This document shows positions 17,013-24,215 of a stretch of 64,000 bases of DNA, piece after piece; within the stretch, counting starts at the first letter, position 1; the number at the start of each line of letters is the position of its first letter. The position numbers were made by a program, and so were the translations under genes. The stretch spans positions 558,001 through 622,000 of the forward strand of contig NZ_CP076326.1 in NCBI RefSeq assembly GCF_018771565.1. Reading direction: 5' to 3'. The notes beneath the pieces are model-generated. The model had not been told where the DNA came from. It was given only the letters and a program-made list of their open reading frames with translations, and did no database searches. The DNA is from Thermoflexus hugenholtzii. GTDB lineage: Bacteria > Chloroflexota > Anaerolineae > Thermoflexales > Thermoflexaceae.

Positions 17013-18334
17013 TGGGGGAGGCTCGGAAACGCATGCCAGTCCCGGTGATCATGCCCAAATTCGAGATGGCCCAGGAGAGCGGGAAGGTCCTCCGCTGGCT
17101 GAAGCAGGAAGGGGAAGCGGTCACCAAAGGCGAGGCGATCCTGGAGGTGGAGACCGACAAGGTGGCGATGGAGGTGGAGGCGCCGGCCAGCGGAACCCTG
17201 GTGGGGATCCGGGCGGGGCCTGGCGAGGTGGTGCCCATCGGCCAGCCCATCGCCTACATCCTCCTGCCCGGGGAGGTCTGGGAGGGCGCGCCGGGCGCAT
17301 CGCCGGCTGCCTCGCCGGCCGGCGCCCCGCGGGCGACGCCGGTGGCGGAGCGGATCGCCCAGGCCCACGGGGTGGATCTTTCGGCGGTGCCGGGCACCGG
17401 CCCGGGAGGACGCGTGACCAAGGCGGATGTGGAGGCGTTTCTGGCTCAGCGCGCGGCGGAGGGGAAGGTGAAGGCGGCCCCGGCGGCGCGGCGGCTGGCT
17501 CGGGAGCTCGGGGTGGATCTGCAGCAGGTGAAGGGGACCGGCCCGGGCGGGCGGATCCAATCCGAGGATGTGCGGCGGGCGGCGGAGGCGTTGCGCGCGG
17601 GCGTCTCCCCGGAGGCCCTCGAAGCCCCGGCCCGCCCGGCGATCCGCCGTCGGGTGCCGCTGGCCGGGATGCGGCGGATCATCGCGGAGCGGATGAGCCG
17701 GAGCGTCCGAGAGGCGCCGCAATTCACGGTCAGCATCGATGTGGAGATGGGCCGGGCGATGGCCATCGTCGAGGATCTCGCCGCCTGGGCGGAGCGGGAG
17801 GGAGGGCCCCGGGTGACCCTCACGGCGCTGCTGGTGAAGGCCTGCGCCTGGGCCCTGCGGCGGCATCCGGCCCTCAACGCGACGCTGGAGGGCGAGGAGA
17901 TCCTGGAATGGGAGGATGTGAACATCGGGGTGGCGGTGGCCGTTCCCGAGGGCCTGGTGGTGCCGGTGATCCCCGAGGCGGACCGGCGCGGGGTGTGGGA
18001 GATCGCCCGCATGCTGGAGGAGAAAGTCGGACGGGCGCGGGAGGGGCGGCTACGGCCGGAGGATGTGCAGGGAGGGACTTTCACCCTATCGAACCTGGGG
18101 ATGTATGGGATCGATCGCTTCACGGCGATCCTGAACCCGCCTCAGGCGGGCATCCTGGCGGTGGGACGGGTGGCCAAGCGGCCGGTGGTCGGGGAAGGAG
18201 ATGAGGTCGTGGTGCGCCCGGTGGCAACCCTCACCCTGACGGCGGACCACCGGGTGATCGACGGCGCGCAGGCGGCTCAGTTCATGGAGACCCTCCGGGC
18301 AGTCCTGGAGCGGCCAGGGCTGCTGCTGGGGTGA
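17012..18334 (+). CDS. E2 dihydrolipoamide acyltransferase with two subunit-binding domains
   Basis: 440-residue E2. The lipoyl domain is at about residues 8-85, with the lipoylated Lys in VETDKVAMEV. Two peripheral subunit-binding domains follow, each with a GTGPGGR motif, near 130 and 170. The catalytic domain begins near 215 and has the active-site motif DHRVIDGAQAAQF. Most bacterial E2 proteins have one subunit-binding domain, so two is unusual. The ATG at 17012 overlaps the E1 stop by one base; an ATG at 17033 is the alternative start. Confidence 0.92.
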   Translation: MGEARKRMPVPVIMPKFEMAQESGKVLRWLKQEGEAVTKGEAILEVETDKVAMEVEAPASGTLVGIRAGPGEVVPIGQPIAYILLPGEVWEGAPGASPAASPAGAPRATPVAERIAQAHGVDLSAVPGTGPGGRVTKADVEAFLAQRAAEGKVKAAPAARRLARELGVDLQQVKGTGPGGRIQSEDVRRAAEALRAGVSPEALEAPARPAIRRRVPLAGMRRIIAERMSRSVREAPQFTVSIDVEMGRAMAIVEDLAAWAEREGGPRVTLTALLVKACAWALRRHPALNATLEGEEILEWEDVNIGVAVAVPEGLVVPVIPEADRRGVWEIARMLEEKVGRAREGRLRPEDVQGGTFTLSNLGMYGIDRFTAILNPPQAGILAVGRVAKRPVVGEGDEVVVRPVATLTLTADHRVIDGAQAAQFMETLRAVLERPGLLLG

Positions 18335-18348
18335 GAGGAAGCGTGGGG

Positions 18349-18801
18349 ATGCTTCTAACGCCACAGCGGGTCTTATTGCGTGTGTCGGCGGCTTCGGCGG
18401 AGGAGGTGATCCGCCGGCTGGCGGCCCTTCTGGAGGCGGAAGGAGTGGTCCGCCCTTCCTTCGTGGAAGCAGTTCTGGAGCGGGAGCGGACCCATCCCAC
18501 GGGGCTTCCGCTGGCGGGGGACCTGCATGCGGCGATCCCTCACGCGGATGTGACGCATGTGATCGCGCCGGCCCTGGCCGTTGCAACCCTTGCCTGTCCG
18601 GTGAGTTTCCGGAATATGGTGAATCCCGATGAGATCGTGCCGGTCTCTATTGTTATTTTGATGGCCCTGGATGAGCCGCATTCTCAGATTGAGATGCTGC
18701 AGCGTCTGGCAGCTTTTTTTCAAGACCCCGAGCGTGTACGCAAGGTCTACGAAGCTCGAACAGCTGAGGATCTGATTCAGGCGCTTGACATCCTCGCTTA
18801 A
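18349..18801 (+). CDS. PTS IIA component, galactitol/fructose type
   Basis: About 150 residues. The phosphorylated His lies in the DLHAAIPHADVTHV segment, the HAD pattern of EIIA-Gat/Fru domains. It takes the phosphate from HPr and passes it to IIB. The start at 18349 follows AGAGGAA; GTG codons at 18331 and 18343 are alternatives, the first overlapping the E2 stop. The genes for enzyme I and HPr are not in this window. Confidence 0.87.
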   Translation: MLLTPQRVLLRVSAASAEEVIRRLAALLEAEGVVRPSFVEAVLERERTHPTGLPLAGDLHAAIPHADVTHVIAPALAVATLACPVSFRNMVNPDEIVPVSIVILMALDEPHSQIEMLQRLAAFFQDPERVRKVYEARTAEDLIQALDILA

Positions 18802-18816
18802 AGCAAGGAGGTGGCT

Positions 18817-19110
18817 ATGGCTCAACCCAAACGTGTGCTGGTGGCATGTGGCACCGCGATCGCCACATCCACAGTTGTGGCGAAGGCCATCGAGGAAGGG
18901 CTCGCTGCGCGGGGCATCCAGGTGATCACCCGTCAATGCAAGGCGGCGGAGGTCCCTGCGCTGGCGAAGGATTTCGATTTGGTGGTGACCACCACTCCCG
19001 TGCCCACAGATCTCGGGATTCCTGTGATCCAGACATTGGCCTTCCTGACCGGTATCGGAAAGGATCAGGTGCTGGATCAGATCGCCGAGATCCTGCGCCG
19101 CTCCGGGTAG
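18817..19110 (+). CDS. PTS IIB component, galactitol type
   Basis: 97-residue IIB domain. The phospho-Cys is in VLVACGTAIATSTVV (Cys at residue 12), followed by the Rossmann-like strand pattern to VVTTTPVP. It carries phosphate from IIA to the sugar bound by IIC. The ATG at 18817 is six bases after AAGGAGG, a very strong site. Confidence 0.9.
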   Translation: MAQPKRVLVACGTAIATSTVVAKAIEEGLAARGIQVITRQCKAAEVPALAKDFDLVVTTTPVPTDLGIPVIQTLAFLTGIGKDQVLDQIAEILRRSG

Positions 19111-19125
19111 GGGTGGATTTTCTTG

Positions 19126-19158
19126 GGGCGCTTCGGTCCATGTGCACGTGAAGCGCCC
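19126..19158 (+). terminator. Intercistronic hairpin between IIB and IIC
   Basis: GGGCGCTTC (19126-19134) pairs with GAAGCGCCC (19150-19158), followed by TCACTTTTAG. The 167-base IIB-IIC spacer holds no gene. The hairpin may act as a partial terminator or stabilise the upstream mRNA, lowering expression of the membrane subunit. Confidence 0.5.
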
Positions 19159-19277
19159 TCACTTTTAGTTCCCCCGCACAAGAAAGGAGGTGAGTGGGGC
19201 GGGTTTTGTAGATCTTGGTGTTCGTGATAAGGATGTATATAAGTTTAATCTCCATATTCTTAACCAAGGAGGTAGCC

Positions 19278-20669
19278 ATGGAGGTCTTCCTGAGCACGTT
19301 GAAGGCGATTATTGACAATCTGGGAGCTACGGTTGCGTTGCCGATTATCATCTTCCTGTTCGCTGTCGCTTTGGGGGCGCAGCCCGGTCGTGCTTTCCGG
19401 GCGGGCGTGACCATCGGCATCGCCTTCATCGGAATCAACCTGGTCATTGGGCTGATGTGGACGAATCTGTCCGAGGTCGCCCAGGCGATGGTGAAGAACA
19501 CCGGCATCCAGCGGGATGTGGTGGATGTGGGGTGGCCGTCGGCAGCAGCCATCGCCTTCGGTTCGGCCGTTGGCCTGTGGGTGATCCCACTCACGCTGGC
19601 CATTAACATCCTGATGCTGGCGGCCCGTCTCACCAAGACGCTGGATATCGATATCTGGAACTACTGGCATTTCGCGTTTATCGGTTCTCTCGTCGTCGCT
19701 GCCACAGGCAACCTGCTCCTGGGCCTTCTGGCGGCGGCGATCGCGGCGGCGCTGGCTCTCTTCTTCGCGGACTGGACGGCCCCTGCGGTTCAACGCTTCT
19801 ACGGCTTGCCCGGGATCTCCATCCCACATCTGACCACTGCCCCTGGTGTGCCTATCGCCATTGTGGTGAACTGGATCATCGATCGTATTCCTGGCCTGCG
19901 CGAGGTGCAGGCGGATCCGGAGGCGATCCGTCGCCGGCTGGGCATCGCCGGGGAACCGGTGATCCTGGGCCTGATCATCGGGCTGGTGCTTGGGATCCTG
20001 GGCTTCTATAATGCCGGCGACGTCCAGACGGTGGTGGTGAAGGTTCTCAAGACAGCGATGAACCTGGCGGCGGTGATGCTGCTTCTGCCGCGGATGGTCC
20101 AGATCCTGATGGAAGGCCTGATCCCTGTCTCGGAGGCGGCTCGGGACTTCATGCAACGGCGGGCCGGAGGTCGAGAGATCTACATCGGGCTCGATTCCGC
20201 GATTCTCATCGGCCATCCGGCGGCTATCTCGACCGCCCTGGTCCTGGTGCCGGTGGCGATCTTGCTTAGCGCCATCCTGCCCGGCAACCGGGTGATCCTC
20301 TTCGCAGATCTCGCGGTGATTCCCTTTGTGGTGGCGATGTTCGCTCCGCTGATGCGGGGGAACATTTTCCGGATGATCATCGCAGGCACGATCACCCTGG
20401 CTATCGGTTTCTACATCGCCACCGGGATGGCGGATCTGTTCACTGCGGCTGCCGTGGCATCGGGCTTCAAGATGCCAGAGGGGGCGGTGCGCATCACCAG
20501 CATTGCTGATGGCTTCCTCTGGCCACCCTTCGTTTTCGTCACCGCAGTGCGACTGGCAGGGGTGGTGGGGCTCTTGATCCTGCTGGTCCTCCTGGCGGTA
20601 GCGCTCTTCCTCTACCAGCGTAATGCGAGGGCGTGGGAGATCGCGGCCGGAGCTCCGGCTGAGGGATGA
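19278..20669 (+). CDS. PTS IIC component, galactitol type
   Basis: 463-residue membrane permease with about ten hydrophobic spans. It matches the EIIC-Gat family in length and in GVTIGIAFIGINLVIGLMW and the PGISIPHLTTAPGVPIAIVV segment. It imports a hexitol or similar polyol with phosphorylation. The ATG at 19278 has AAGGAGG upstream. With SorC, a zinc alcohol dehydrogenase and cupins alongside, a sugar alcohol is the likely substrate. Confidence 0.9.
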   Translation: MEVFLSTLKAIIDNLGATVALPIIIFLFAVALGAQPGRAFRAGVTIGIAFIGINLVIGLMWTNLSEVAQAMVKNTGIQRDVVDVGWPSAAAIAFGSAVGLWVIPLTLAINILMLAARLTKTLDIDIWNYWHFAFIGSLVVAATGNLLLGLLAAAIAAALALFFADWTAPAVQRFYGLPGISIPHLTTAPGVPIAIVVNWIIDRIPGLREVQADPEAIRRRLGIAGEPVILGLIIGLVLGILGFYNAGDVQTVVVKVLKTAMNLAAVMLLLPRMVQILMEGLIPVSEAARDFMQRRAGGREIYIGLDSAILIGHPAAISTALVLVPVAILLSAILPGNRVILFADLAVIPFVVAMFAPLMRGNIFRMIIAGTITLAIGFYIATGMADLFTAAAVASGFKMPEGAVRITSIADGFLWPPFVFVTAVRLAGVVGLLILLVLLAVALFLYQRNARAWEIAAGAPAEG

Positions 20670-20696
20670 TCAGGCCTTGACTTTTATATGATAGCT

Positions 20697-20731
20697 CCAG
20701 GGGGTTGGGGTGTGATCGCCCAACCCCCTGG
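20697..20731 (+). terminator. Strong hairpin after the PTS genes
   Basis: Perfect 13-bp stem CCAGGGGGTTGGG / CCCAACCCCCTGG with a nine-base loop, 28 bases after the IIC stop. Only a weak T-rich tail (TTGCCTAAT) follows. It may end the operon or reduce transcription into the cupin and dehydrogenase genes. Confidence 0.65.
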
Positions 20732-20792
20732 TTGCCTAATATGGAACTCGAGCCTTCCGGAGATTCAGCAATCTAAACCGAGGCTCCTTGAG

Positions 20793-21060
20793 ATGGGTGT
20801 CGTGCATCGTCGGAAGCCGAACGGATGGGACTGGGAGGGGGTGCCTGTCGTCCCTTATGGAGGACCGGGAGGCGTCTGCGGCTCCCGACGGGTGCTGATC
20901 GGCCCGCGGGAGCGCGCGCCCTATTTCGTGATCCGCTACTTCGAGCTCCCACCCGGCTGCCGGTCCTCTCTGGATCGCCATCTCCACGACCACGGGGTGG
21001 TGGTCCTGCGGGGCCGCGCCCGGGTGCAGCTGGGGGAGGAGCGCTTCGAGGTGGGGCCCG
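20793..21060 (+). pseudogene. Cupin gene, 5' part, split by an IS1-like element
   Basis: The first 89 codons or so of a cupin-fold protein (YFVIRYFELPPGCRSSLDRH, HDHGVVVLRGRARV). The frame is cut after EERFEVGPG by the IS at 21061. Removing the IS and one copy of its 8-bp target duplication joins this exactly in frame to 22194-22324, giving a 132-residue cupin. The metal-site His residues (RHLHDHG) are in this half. It is a paralogue of the cupin at 23356-23850. Start taken at ATG 20793. Confidence 0.9.
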
Positions 21061-22185
21061 GGTAATCACCCCCCTGAGTAGTGCTCGGTGGTATAATCGG
21101 GGCCAGATTCCGACGGAGGTGGGCCCGATGAATCGAAAGCCCAATTCCCAGAACCCCCCCTGCCCTCGCTGTGGGGCCACCCATGTGGTAAAGAACGGCA
21201 GTAAGGGTGGGCGGCCCCGTTGGGTCTGTCGGAACTGCGGGCGCTCGTTTGGGCCTACCCTGGGCACGGCGATGTATCGCTTGCGTGTGACCCCTGCGGA
21301 AGTGGCGCGCACCCTGCTGGTGGTGATGCGTCGGGGGAGCCTGAGCGCCGCTGAGGAGATCACCGGCCACAAATATGAAACCATTGGCCGATGGCTCCGG
21401 ATGGCCGCCCAACACGCTGAGGCCCTCACCGAGGTCCTGGTCCACGACCTGCATTTGAGCGAGGTCGAGGTGGATGCTTTCTGGTCGTTTGTCAAAAAAA
21501 GTGTCCAGAGGCTGGAGATCCAGACGCCTCGGCGGGCGGGGTGGGCCCGCGTTGGGGATGTTTGAGCCAGGACCGGGCGACTCGTTTTGTGGTGGCGTGG
21601 GGCTTTGGGTCTTCGGAGGATGAGGTCGCGCCGAAGGTGGTGGCGCAGACCCGCCAGCGCACATCTGGCAGGGGGGCGTGATCTGGATCAGCGATGGACG
21701 GCCGGTCTACCGACGGGCGGTTCGTCAGGTCTATCGGGACGCGCAACCGACGGGAAAGCGGGGGCGTCCGCCCCTGGTGCTCACGCCTGGGGTGGGGTTG
21801 ACGCAAGCGGTCAAGCGTCGTCATCAGGGCCGGATGGTGCGCGTGGAGGTGCGTCAGGTTCTGGGGAGGCGGTGGATTGCCCCTATCCGGTGCATGAGGA
21901 ACGGTTGAATGGCATGTTGCGCGATCGGTTGAATGCGCTGACGCGTAAGACCCATGCCTTTGCGAAGACGACAGGGACCTGGGATGCGCTGGTGATCCTC
22001 TGTTTGTTTGAGCACAACTGGCTGCGGCCCCATCGGGCCTTGCGGGAAGCGGGGGAGGGCCTGCCGGAGGGGCGGCGGTATCGGCCGCGGACGCCGGCGA
22101 TGGCCATCGGGTTGACCGATCATATCTGGACCTGGGAAGAGTTCTTGACCTTCAAGCATTATCAATACCAAAAGGAGTGACTACC
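21061..22185 (+). mobile_element. IS1-family-like insertion sequence, copy 1
   Basis: 1125-bp element. The ends are imperfect inverted repeats: GGTAATCACCCC at the left and, read inward from the right, GGTAGTCACTCC. It is flanked by an 8-bp target duplication GGGGCCCG (21053-21060 and 22186-22193), the size made by IS1-family elements. An identical copy lies at 37306-38430. The insertion interrupts a cupin gene inside the sugar operon. IS1 itself is 768 bp; this length fits the longer members of the family. Confidence 0.93.
21128..22180 (+). pseudogene. IS1-like transposase with three -1 frame breaks (copy 1)
   Basis: The N-terminus has an InsA-like zinc finger (CPRCG...CRNCGRSF) and a helix-turn-helix, then the DDE domain with VEVDAFWSF (first D), WISDGRPVYRR (second D) and VHEERLNGMLRDRLN (E). 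The coding frame breaks at an A7 run (21494-21500), a G6 run (21671-21676) and a G4 run (21863-21866). Adding one base at each run gives one continuous protein of about 350 residues. The breaks may be real mutations, slippage sites, or homopolymer read errors. The first lies where IS1 uses programmed frameshifting. Confidence 0.85.
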
Positions 22186-22193
22186 GGGGCCCG

Positions 22194-22324
22194 GGGACGT
22201 GATCTATATCGCCCCCCAGGAGATCCATCAGTTCGTCAACATCGGCGAGGAGCCCTTCGGCTTCCTCTGCGTGATCCCGAACAAGGCGTTGTTGCAAGAA
22301 CGGCGATCGGAGGAAGAGGGATGA
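22194..22324 (+). pseudogene. Cupin gene, 3' part
   Basis: C-terminal 43 codons of the split cupin (DVIYIAPQEIHQFVNIGEEP, FGFLCVIPN), beginning right after the second copy of the target duplication. The second metal-site His is here (EIHQF). Its stop overlaps the start of the next gene as ATGA, showing that the intact cupin was coupled to the dehydrogenase. Confidence 0.88.
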
Positions 22325-23346
22325 TCTCCCATGCCCGGGCCCTGATCTACCACAGCCGGGAGGATCTGCGGATCGCGGAGGTCCCCCTGCGGCCCCTGAC
22401 GGAGGGGGAAGTGCTGGTGCGCATCCGGGTCTGCGGGCTGTGCCCCGGGGAGATCATGGACTGGTATATGGCGAAGAAGGCCCCCTTCACCCCCGGCCAC
22501 GAGCTGGTCGGCGAGGTGGTGGCCGTGGGCCCGGGGGTCACCGCCTTTCAAGGCGGGGAGCGCGTGGTGGTGCATCACCACGCCCCATGCGGCGCGTGCC
22601 GGTTCTGCCGGCGGGGCGATTACGTGCACTGCCCCACCTGGCGCTCCACCCGCCTGATCCCCGGCGGCCTCAGCACCTACGCCATCGTCCCCCCGCCGGT
22701 GGTGGACCGGGATCTCCTTCCGATCCCCGACTATGTCCCGGATGAGGTCGCAACCTTCACCGAGCCTTTGGCCACAGTGGTGAAAGCCCTGCGGCGGGCC
22801 GGGCTGCGGGAGGGGGATCGGGTGGCGGTGATCGGGCTGGGGGTGATGGGGCTGTTGCACGGGATGGTGGCCCTGCGGTGGGGGGCCGAACGCGTGTGGG
22901 GGATCGAGCGGCTTCCCGCGCGCCGGGAGATCGCCGCCCGGTTCGGGATCCGCCCGCTCTCTCCCGAGGAGGCAGCGGAACGGATCCGGGAGGAGAGCGA
23001 GGGATGGGGGGCGGACGTGGTCGTCATCGGCCCGGGCTCCGTGGAGGCCATCGCCCTGGGATGGTCCCTCGCGGCGCCAGGAGGGACGCTGTTGCTGTTC
23101 ACCCCCACGCCTCCCGAGGCCCGCTGGCCGGTCGATGTCCATACGCTCTATTTCCGGGAGATCCGCGTGGTCCCCAGCTACTCCGCGGGCCCTCCGGATA
23201 TGCGCGAAGCCCTGGCCCTCCTCTCGGAAGGCCTGCCGGTGGAATCCCTGATCACCCACCGCCTGTCCCTGGAGGAGGCCCCTCAGGGATATCAGGCCAT
23301 GCGCTCCTACGAGGCGTTGAAGGTCCTGGTGTATCCGTTCCGGTGA
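22321..23346 (+). CDS. Zinc-dependent alcohol (polyol) dehydrogenase
   Basis: 341-residue medium-chain dehydrogenase of the sorbitol-dehydrogenase type. Catalytic zinc ligands are Cys in RVCGLCPGE and the GHE of TPGHELVGEV. The structural zinc site is the four-Cys set CGACRFCRRGDYVHC. The cofactor loop is VIGLGVMGLLHG, with Glu (WGIERLP) at the end of strand 2, favouring NAD. It probably oxidises the polyol or polyol phosphate brought in by the PTS. Its expression may be altered by the IS just upstream. Confidence 0.88.
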   Translation: MISHARALIYHSREDLRIAEVPLRPLTEGEVLVRIRVCGLCPGEIMDWYMAKKAPFTPGHELVGEVVAVGPGVTAFQGGERVVVHHHAPCGACRFCRRGDYVHCPTWRSTRLIPGGLSTYAIVPPPVVDRDLLPIPDYVPDEVATFTEPLATVVKALRRAGLREGDRVAVIGLGVMGLLHGMVALRWGAERVWGIERLPARREIAARFGIRPLSPEEAAERIREESEGWGADVVVIGPGSVEAIALGWSLAAPGGTLLLFTPTPPEARWPVDVHTLYFREIRVVPSYSAGPPDMREALALLSEGLPVESLITHRLSLEEAPQGYQAMRSYEALKVLVYPFR

Positions 23347-23355
23347 AATTTGATC

Positions 23356-23850
23356 TCAGAACACGTAGGGCGCGGTCTTCGGATTCCGCTTGAGGGCTTT
23401 CCATTCTTCTTCATCGACCGGGCGTGGGGGATCGCGCTCCGCGTCCACCGGGCAGAGGAACCCGAAGGGTTCATCGCCGTCGTTGATCCAGCGATGGGGG
23501 ACCTCCGGGGGGACGTAGACGATGTCGAAGGGGGCGACCTCGAAGACCTCCGGCCCGACCAGGGCCTTCCCCTTCCCCCGGATGACGATGATGAGGTGGA
23601 TGTGCTGGTGTTTCTCCAGGCTGGAGTAGGCGCCGGGGGCCAGCTCGAAGTAACGCATCTGGAACCGGCAGGGGATGTCCGGCGGCCCCCCCAGGGTGAA
23701 GCGGGTGATCCCCCGCCAGCCCATCCCGCGGGCATCCCCCAGGCTGAACTTGTAGGCCTCCGGTTCCACGCCTTCCCAGCGGAAGGTCCGGGCATCAAAG
23801 GAGATCCGCCGGCCGAATTGGAGGGTCGCTTTCTCTCGGATCTCTGCCAT
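23356..23850 (-). CDS. Cupin-domain protein
   Basis: 164-residue cupin. Motif 1 is YSSLEKHQHIHLIIVIRGKG and motif 2 is VPPEVPHRWINDGDEPFGFLC, giving three His and a Glu as possible metal ligands. It is clearly paralogous to the split cupin (shared GEEPFGFLC and RYFEL segments) and lies on the other side of the dehydrogenase, convergent to it. Small cupins of this type are often sugar isomerases or sensors. It may substitute for the broken copy. Confidence 0.82.
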   Translation of the reverse strand: MAEIREKATLQFGRRISFDARTFRWEGVEPEAYKFSLGDARGMGWRGITRFTLGGPPDIPCRFQMRYFELAPGAYSSLEKHQHIHLIIVIRGKGKALVGPEVFEVAPFDIVYVPPEVPHRWINDGDEPFGFLCPVDAERDPPRPVDEEEWKALKRNPKTAPYVF

Positions 23851-23969
23851 CTTGCCGCACCCCGTTCGAGGAAGGAATCAGGGTTCATTGTGCCCCTGTT
23901 CGAAGGCTTCGCGCAAATCCTGAGGGGATGCACGGTGGATCGCGGCGGAGGCTGCCCCTACAAATGGTT

Positions 23970-24072
23970 TCTGTAGGAGGGACTTCAGCCCCGAACCTCT
24001 GGTTCTCGATGACGCCAAGGTCGCGGCGAAAGCCGCTCCTGCAACAAAAAGGATGCCGAAATGAATTTCAGC
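23970..24072. repeat. REP-like repeat cluster 2
   Basis: The 365-base gap between the divergent cupin and FeoB genes holds no gene. It carries TGTAGGAGGGACTTCAGCCC near 23972, GGTCGCGGCGAAAGCCGCTC near 24019, and an imperfect GCCGAAATGAATTTCAGC palindrome at 24055. Here the order is inverted relative to the cluster at 9481. Confidence 0.8.
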
Positions 24073-24215
24073 ACCCCATCGGGTGGGCCCACCCGGATGG
24101 GTGGCTGCAGATGATCACCCGGGCTTCGTGAAGTTCCTCACTGCTCCTCTCGTAACCTTCACTTTAATGTAGAAAGCGATGATTCGAACGATCTCGAACG
24201 GAGAAAAGGACGGCT

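Noticed and set aside
23356-23850. The intact cupin as a second fragment of the split cupin
   Set aside because: It is a complete 164-residue protein on the other strand with its own start; it is a paralogue, not a fragment.
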